64,000 nucleotides of DNA from Welwitschia mirabilis. Its lineage: Eukaryota; Gnetophyta; Gnetopsida; Welwitschiales. Positions 58,975-64,000 of the stretch are shown here, one piece after another; the first letter of the stretch is position 1, and each line of letters opens with the position of its first letter. The translations under genes and the position numbers were made by a program. The notes under the pieces are model-generated. The model was not told the origin of the DNA. It was given only the letters and a program-made list of their open reading frames with translations, and ran no database searches. The stretch covers positions 143,702,000-143,765,999 of the forward strand of contig JBOZIK010000001.1 of NCBI GenBank assembly GCA_051453625.1, given 5' to 3'.

Positions 58975-59698
58975 TATCATTTTTCGTCATTATGAAATGT
59001 GAAGCATTATCTTTATTATATTATTAAAAGAACCCAGTGGCCAGACAATCTTTTATTAAACATTATGTAACCCCTCTTAATTATCACCTCATGTTGTGTC
59101 CTTTTATATTCTTGATTTTCATCAACTTACTCATGTTCTCTTACTTTAAATAGAGTTCTTTATTTTCTTGAGTCTAGTTTTATTCTTTCAAAACAATCTT
59201 GCCATGAAATCTTAGAATCTTAGGAGGCTTAAGAGCTCTAAAACACTTGGAAGTTCTTTGAATAGTGAACTTGTGTGTATGGTTTTTTTACTTTCATGCT
59301 TACTTATTGGTTCTTTCTTATGCATTATGTATTGAAATTATAATGTTTATAAATGTTTCTTGATGGTCCTTTCTTATGCATTTGTTTAATGAGATCGATG
59401 TGTATGTTATCTAATAAGTCAATTGTTAAATCATATGTTGTTTAAATACGAAAAACTCTATTTTAATGCATATTTCATCTTCATTTACGCTTTCCTCAAT
59501 ATCTTGAAGCTATCTTCTTGTATGAAAAAAAATTCATGATTCAATCCTATCATACTCATCTTGTCATCTACTTTTAAAGGCTTGTTGAGGTGATATGTTA
59601 TGGTCAAACCTCTCTTAGCTTTATGATATTATCTTGTTTAGAGTTATGAATTTTCCATAGATCACCAAATGAGGAAGTGGACTTCATAGATTTCCAAA
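58975..59698 (+). repeat. LTR-like repeat unit, copy 1 (ends in gap)
   Basis: It shares order and text with copy 2 (59799-61020): ATTATTAAAAGAACCCAGTG, then GGCCAGACAAT, a decayed TATA region (TTTAAATAGAG at about 59144) and TTCTTTCTTATGCATT. It ends with two monomers of the paired tandem repeat seen in copy 2. It looks like an LTR or a duplicated non-coding unit; no primer site or pol gene marks it as one. Confidence 0.7.
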
Positions 59699-59798
59699 NN
59701 NNNNNNNNNNNNNNNNNNNNNNNNNNNNNNNNNNNNNNNNNNNNNNNNNNNNNNNNNNNNNNNNNNNNNNNNNNNNNNNNNNNNNNNNNNNNNNNNNN
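59699..59798. other. Assembly gap, exactly 100 N
   Basis: The length of exactly 100 suggests a placeholder for unknown size. It falls inside the tandem repeat at the end of copy 1. Confidence 0.99.
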
Positions 59799-60049
59799 AT
59801 TCCTTTTTCTCATTATTAAATATGGAGCATTATCTTAATTATATTATTATTAAAAGCACCCGGTGGCCAGGCAATGATTTATGAGATGTAATGTAATCCC
59901 TTTCTTAACCGCCCTCATTCACGATATTTTGTCTTCTTATGCGAGGAATCTTTTCCAATTTTTATTCGTCCTCATAAGCAAGGAATCTTTGCCAACTTTC
60001 ATTTGTCCTTATATTCTTGTGATTCTTCATATTCCACCAAATCTCGACT

Positions 60050-60058
60050 ATAAATAGG
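60050..60058 (+). promoter_or_regulatory. Putative TATA box in copy 2
   Basis: TATAAATAG in the context CGACTATAAATAGGGCTCTA is a textbook plant TATA box. In copy 1 the equivalent has decayed to TTTAAATAG. No gene follows, so it probably served as an LTR promoter. Confidence 0.55.
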
Positions 60059-60678
60059 GCTCTACTCCTCCTTTTTTCTTACTTTCATTTTATGGATAAC
60101 CTTTTGCTATCGAGTTTTAGAGCTGGAATAGCCTTGAAGACTAGCAAAGATTTCGAGTTCTTATTGAAAATCAGTATGGTTCATTACGTTCTTGCTTCTT
60201 TATTGGTCCTTCCATATGCATTCTATATTGAAGTTATCATATTTATTGTATGGTTCCTTATCCTTGTGCTTTCTTGTTGGTCCTTTTTTATGAATTCCAT
60301 ATTAATATTATTGTGTTTATTGTGTGGTTCTTTACTTTTATGCTTTCTTGTTGATTCTTCTTAAGTAATATGTATAGAAATCATTATGCTATGTATGGCT
60401 TTATTCTCCTATCATTTCTTGATGGCCTCTTATATTTATTTGATCAACGTGTATATAATTCCTATAAGTCCGTTATGTTTTCTTGTATAAGAGAAACTCT
60501 GTGTTGAATCATATTTTATCTTCATCTATTCTTCCTCGACATCTTGGAATTATCTTCTTGTTTTAAATGAAAACTCATGATGACATCCATTATACTCATC
60601 TTATAATCTATTATATCATGGTTAATCCTCTCTGAGTTTTGTGATATCATCTTGTTAGACCTATGGTTATGGATTTTC

Positions 60679-61007
60679 CGCAGATCACTGAATGAGGCAG
60701 TGGACTTCACAGATTGCTGAATGAGGCAGTGAAGAGAGAATCTCATAGATTATCGAATGAGATAGTGGGGATATTATATTACCACAGATTGCCAAATGAT
60801 GCAGTGAACTTCACAGATCGCCGAACAAGGCAGTGAAGTTAATGATGATTGAAATTTTATATATATATGAGTACCACAGATCACTGAATGAGGCAGTGGG
60901 CTTCACAGATCACCAAATGAGGCAATGAAGTTAAATAGTATATGAGAACCATAGATCGCCGAATGAGGTAGTGGGCTTTACAGATCGCCAAACGAGGCAG
61001 TGAAGTT
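60679..61007 (+). repeat. Paired 28/29-bp tandem repeat with AT-rich spacers
   Basis: Nine monomers of CAGATCGCCGAATGAGGCAG plus TG start at 60681, 60710, 60746, 60785, 60814, 60877, 60905, 60952 and 60981. Most come in pairs 28-29 bp apart. The first of a pair continues GGGCTTCA, the second GAAGTTAATGATGATT, and AT-rich spacers part the pairs. Copy 1 has at least two monomers (about 59659 and 59688) before the gap. Confidence 0.9.
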
Positions 61008-61020
61008 AATGATAATTGAT

Positions 61021-61870
61021 ATTATATATATTATATTTGATATTCTTATTCATAACCATAAGCTCATTTTCTGTGTTATATATTAAATTTCTTGAAGTCT
61101 TGAATTGTCCTTTTTATCTCAATCCTTGAAGAATCTTGCTAAAATCCTATTCTTACCTGGGTCATACTAGGGACTATGAGATTTTCACAATTCTTATCAC
61201 ATATCCTTTTATAAAAAGTGGTAAATTTAGAGTCTAATTACTAAGATGGCATGAGTTCATGAAGGATAATTGGATTTGCATTAGTGGAAAAGTCTTCTAA
61301 TTTATTGTATCTCTTTCAGCTGTTAGAGTTAATTACCTGAACAGATGAATAATTAATATGTTAATTTTTATTGTGATGAGAGATAGATTTTATTTATTCA
61401 TAAGTGTGTGGCTTGCAGCACTTCAAGTTTACTCTAGAAATTCTATGATTTTATGAAATGATGACTTTTCCCTCTTGAAATTTTGTAATAAAACATATTT
61501 ATTAGAGGGTAAGTTTTCTAGTTATTATTTACTAAAATATAATTAAAATCTTGAATTTTTGCTCATGTATTTATGATATATTTTATTTGTTATCAAATGA
61601 AAAAATTTTGAACTTTTGAGAATATTTTTGAAATGAACCTGAACTTTTGTATATTAGTATAATATCATAAGTGGAAAGTTTTCTTACATTATTTTATTGA
61701 AAAACTTGGGTAAGAATTCATGATAAATTGATTCTTTTCTTGAGTCTATGCATACTAGATAAATCATCCTATAATGTAAACAAGAGACCTTCCCTCCATC
61801 CCAAAGGGATTAAGGCCCCAAAACAAAAGAGTTATTTCTCCTCTTTTAATGTTAATAAAGATGGAAGAAT
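61021..61870. other. No gene recognised
   Basis: AT-rich DNA. The segment ACCTGGGTCATACTAGGGAC at 61157 may be the tail of the LTR-like unit. Nothing else is supported. Confidence 0.45.
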
Positions 61871-62040
61871 GAGTAGAAAGTAAGTTCTCCATATTGTATT
61901 AAAGGTTTTAATGATAGCTTTAATAAAGGAAGGAAGTATTAATTAGCACAAGTTGAGGGCTATTATATTCATAGTAGGTTTGAACTGCTGTCTTTTCTAT
62001 TTCTGTAACTAACTCTTCCCACTAGGTTATTGAGCCATTA
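61871..62040 (-). repeat. Putative tRNA-derived SINE, minus strand
   Basis: On the minus strand TAACCTAGTGGGAAG (62015-62029) fits an RNA polymerase III box A, and AGTTCAAACCT (61976-61986) fits box B (GGTTCRAAYCC). The spacing of about 45 bp suits a tRNA-derived head. The body and 3' end are not defined; no other copy is in the window. Confidence 0.45.
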
Positions 62041-63015
62041 TTGACTAAGAAATGTTACCCTTTTCAATGAACTTAATGCTAGGTTAATTATGGCTCATGA
62101 TTGTTATTGACCAGCAGTTTTCTTACAAAGAAATCTTGAGGACTAAACTCAAGAGTATCCAGTGGATAGTTACAGGGCATGAGAGCTGGATGTTTAGAGG
62201 CACTCTAGTGCACCATTTCAGGTTTAGAAGAAAAGAGCAGGTTGTAAGCGTTAGGTATAGAAAAAATGTGGTGGTTTCTCTCTTTTTGATAAGACACATT
62301 TATCTTCATTACTACTAGATGCCATTTGAAATCCTCAATCTACAAACAAATGCATTCTTAAGTGAATATAGGATAGAAACAACAAGAAGCTGCACTGCTC
62401 CATCCCCAACACTACTCATGAATCTTTCTCTTTGATCTTATTTGAAAGGAGCCCCTTGCCTAGCCACTTCTATCGTCCAACACTCAACACTAGCCCAGAA
62501 CATTAAAACACCCACCTTAATGCCTCATTCCTTACCAGTGTTTAAATTCTTAAGCATTTTAATGCATGCTTTCCTCAACATTGTGAATCTAATTATGTGT
62601 AGTAATGTTTCTACTACATTCAATATTTCAAGAAATCTGTTCAAGTTTCCTTTTTTCTAGAATTTCTTGCCTACAATCCCTCTTTCTCTCTTCTAAGATT
62701 TAGTTCTTAGATCATTTTTAAGAGCAAATATTACCTTCTTTCTCTATAGCATGCCCTTACCTTTGTGCAGTTCTTATTCTTATAAATAATGGTTCTTTCC
62801 AACTCTCTTCTGAGCTCCTCCTTCCAATATCTAGGCATCAACGTTTTCTCTTAATTGATCAACTTCAATCATCAAATTCCAATATTCCTCTTTGTGCTTT
62901 CAATTGATGCATATGCTACATTTATTAAAACTTCAGCTCTTCCAGTGTCTTTCTTATTTTCAAGTTTAGGTGCAGTCTTCCTCATTCAATCTGTTTTCAG
63001 ATTAATCATTTTTTT
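62041..63015. other. Less AT-rich stretch, no gene identified
   Basis: This stretch is visibly richer in G and C than the rest. Open frames of 63-73 codons occur on the plus strand (62097-62318, 62442-62660, 62855-63046) but none shows a motif I know. It may hold old single-copy or gene-derived DNA. Confidence 0.4.
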
Positions 63016-63020
63016 GAATA

Positions 63021-63180
63021 ACCCAATTAGCTCAAGTGGTTATTAGTTCCTCTCCCTGAAGGAAGGGCCTAGGTTCAACTCCCAGCAATTTTTTTTTTGG
63101 GTACCCCAATCCCCTTCCACCCCACCTCCCCCACCCTTCCATCTTGTTTTAGTTTGAAATAGGAATTGACTGCATTATTA
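63021..63180 (+). repeat. Putative tRNA-derived SINE or tRNA pseudogene
   Basis: TAGCTCAAGTGG (63028-63039) is a good box A and GGTTCAACTCC (63072-63082) a good box B, 33 bp apart as in a tRNA. A GAA triplet lies where an anticodon would fall, but the stems pair poorly. A run of T follows at 63089-63097, then a pyrimidine-rich body with CCCCTTCCACCCCACCTCCC. A SINE head is likelier than a working tRNA. Confidence 0.5.
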
Positions 63181-63449
63181 TTATGTTTTCACCTCTTTCT
63201 CCTCCAAATCATGTGCACTAATATCATCCTATAGTTAAGATGAAAATTTATATATATACCTTTACAAATTTTAAGTCCATCACTAATAAATATATGTAAT
63301 TAAATGATGCATGTTCCCTATGGCTAAGTAGTTCAAAACCATGAAATTTTAATTAATTAAATTCTTAACTACTAAGTCTTCCTATCAAATTCTGTAAATG
63401 TTTTTTAAGTCATACTCCTAAGTTCGTTAAATTTCAATAACTCATTTGT
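63181..63449. other. AT-rich, nothing recognised
   Basis: No gene or repeat is seen. Confidence 0.45.
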
Positions 63450-63500
63450 AAAAAAACTTAATTTTTACTCTAATTAAATATTTATAAATAAATTAATAAA
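63450..63500 (+). repeat. 51-bp direct repeat flanking an N gap, copy 1
   Basis: The 51 bases before the gap are identical to 63858-63908 after it. This is most simply an unmerged contig overlap. Confidence 0.95.
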
Positions 63501-63857
63501 NNNNNNNNNNNNNNNNNNNNNNNNNNNNNNNNNNNNNNNNNNNNNNNNNNNNNNNNNNNNNNNNNNNNNNNNNNNNNNNNNNNNNNNNNNNNNNNNNNNN
63601 NNNNNNNNNNNNNNNNNNNNNNNNNNNNNNNNNNNNNNNNNNNNNNNNNNNNNNNNNNNNNNNNNNNNNNNNNNNNNNNNNNNNNNNNNNNNNNNNNNNN
63701 NNNNNNNNNNNNNNNNNNNNNNNNNNNNNNNNNNNNNNNNNNNNNNNNNNNNNNNNNNNNNNNNNNNNNNNNNNNNNNNNNNNNNNNNNNNNNNNNNNNN
63801 NNNNNNNNNNNNNNNNNNNNNNNNNNNNNNNNNNNNNNNNNNNNNNNNNNNNNNNNN
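63501..63857. other. Assembly gap, 357 N
   Basis: N run between identical 51-bp flanks. The gap is probably false. Confidence 0.99.
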
Positions 63858-63908
63858 AAAAAAACTTAATTTTTACTCTAATTAAATATTTATAAATAAA
63901 TTAATAAA
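63858..63908 (+). repeat. 51-bp direct repeat flanking an N gap, copy 2
   Basis: Identical to 63450-63500. After it the sequence continues into AT-rich DNA to the window end with no feature. Confidence 0.95.
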
Positions 63909-64000
63909 AGAATATATTGCCTAGAATAATCCCTTCAATTAAAACTTTCTTAGTTACACTTCTAAAATATTTAATTAATTTTGAGTCTTACATCTCTAAG

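Larger units (their letters stand above)
59799..61020 (+). repeat. LTR-like repeat unit, copy 2
   Basis: Longer than copy 1 by about 200 bp owing to local duplications: AAGCAAGGAATCTTTGCCAA-like text at 59940-59995 and a duplicated ATTGTGTGGTTC segment at 60245-60350. A strong TATAAATAGGG is at 60050-60060. The unit ends in the tandem repeat array 60679-61007. Confidence 0.7.

Noticed and set aside
60092-60364. 90-codon hydrophobic open frame after the TATA box
   Set aside because: The sequence is T-rich with an internal duplication, copy 1 of the unit does not keep the frame, and no known motif appears.
62855-63046. 63-codon frame with a hydrophobic run
   Set aside because: It overlaps the SINE-like head and has no motif; it is probably chance.
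63021-63090. Functional tRNA gene
   Set aside because: Boxes A and B are good but the acceptor and anticodon stems pair poorly, so a working tRNA is unlikely.

Overview
The window is plant nuclear DNA, almost certainly from a flowering plant. It is very AT-rich and is built nearly entirely of decayed LTR retrotransposons (Ty1-copia and Ty3-gypsy families). I see no intact protein-coding gene, rRNA gene, CRISPR array or prokaryotic operon. The species cannot be named from this sequence. Nearly all element genes carry many in-frame stops and frameshifts. Most are C-to-T or G-to-A changes (CAA to TAA, TGG to TAG, GAT to AAT, GAG to AAG), which is the footprint of long-term deamination of methylated DNA. 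Five runs of N interrupt the sequence.

Left block, 1-20.9 kb: a nest four levels deep. Copia element 2 (3363-11300, both LTRs) sits inside the pol gene of copia element 1 (1-3362 plus 11301-15979). Element 1 interrupts a minus-strand element 3, seen as a 1.2 kb LTR (17453-18663), a tRNA-Asp-type primer site and a gag-like stretch. Element 3 in turn lies in the gag of a plus-strand Ty3-gypsy element 4 (18664-20819). Elements 1 and 2 look like the SIRE/Maximus branch of copia: LTRs of about 1.3 kb, a Met-initiator primer site and, in element 1, an extra gene after pol.

Middle block, 20.8-33.8 kb: 20.8-26.4 kb is mostly unrecognisable apart from a coiled-coil coding remnant. Then a small minus-strand copia element 5 (26.93-32.72 kb, LTRs of about 250 bp) is inserted in an older minus-strand copia element 7, whose RNase H and RT halves flank it.

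Right block, 33.8-57.4 kb: a 12.5 kb minus-strand Ty3-gypsy element 8 (33805-46318) with gag, protease, RT, RNase H and integrase, a very long 3' region holding a second reading frame, and a 31-bp minisatellite. Beside it lies an 11 kb minus-strand SIRE-like copia element 6 (46336-57380), also with a post-pol reading frame, broken by two assembly gaps.

Right end, 57.4-64 kb: a 5' LTR and leader related to element 5, a duplicated LTR-like unit with a paired 28/29-bp tandem repeat, two tRNA-derived SINE-like heads in opposite orientation, and an N gap flanked by identical 51-bp sequences that is probably an assembly artefact. The genes here do not work together as a pathway. Each set was the gag-pol replication machinery of a separate retrotransposon and is now dead.
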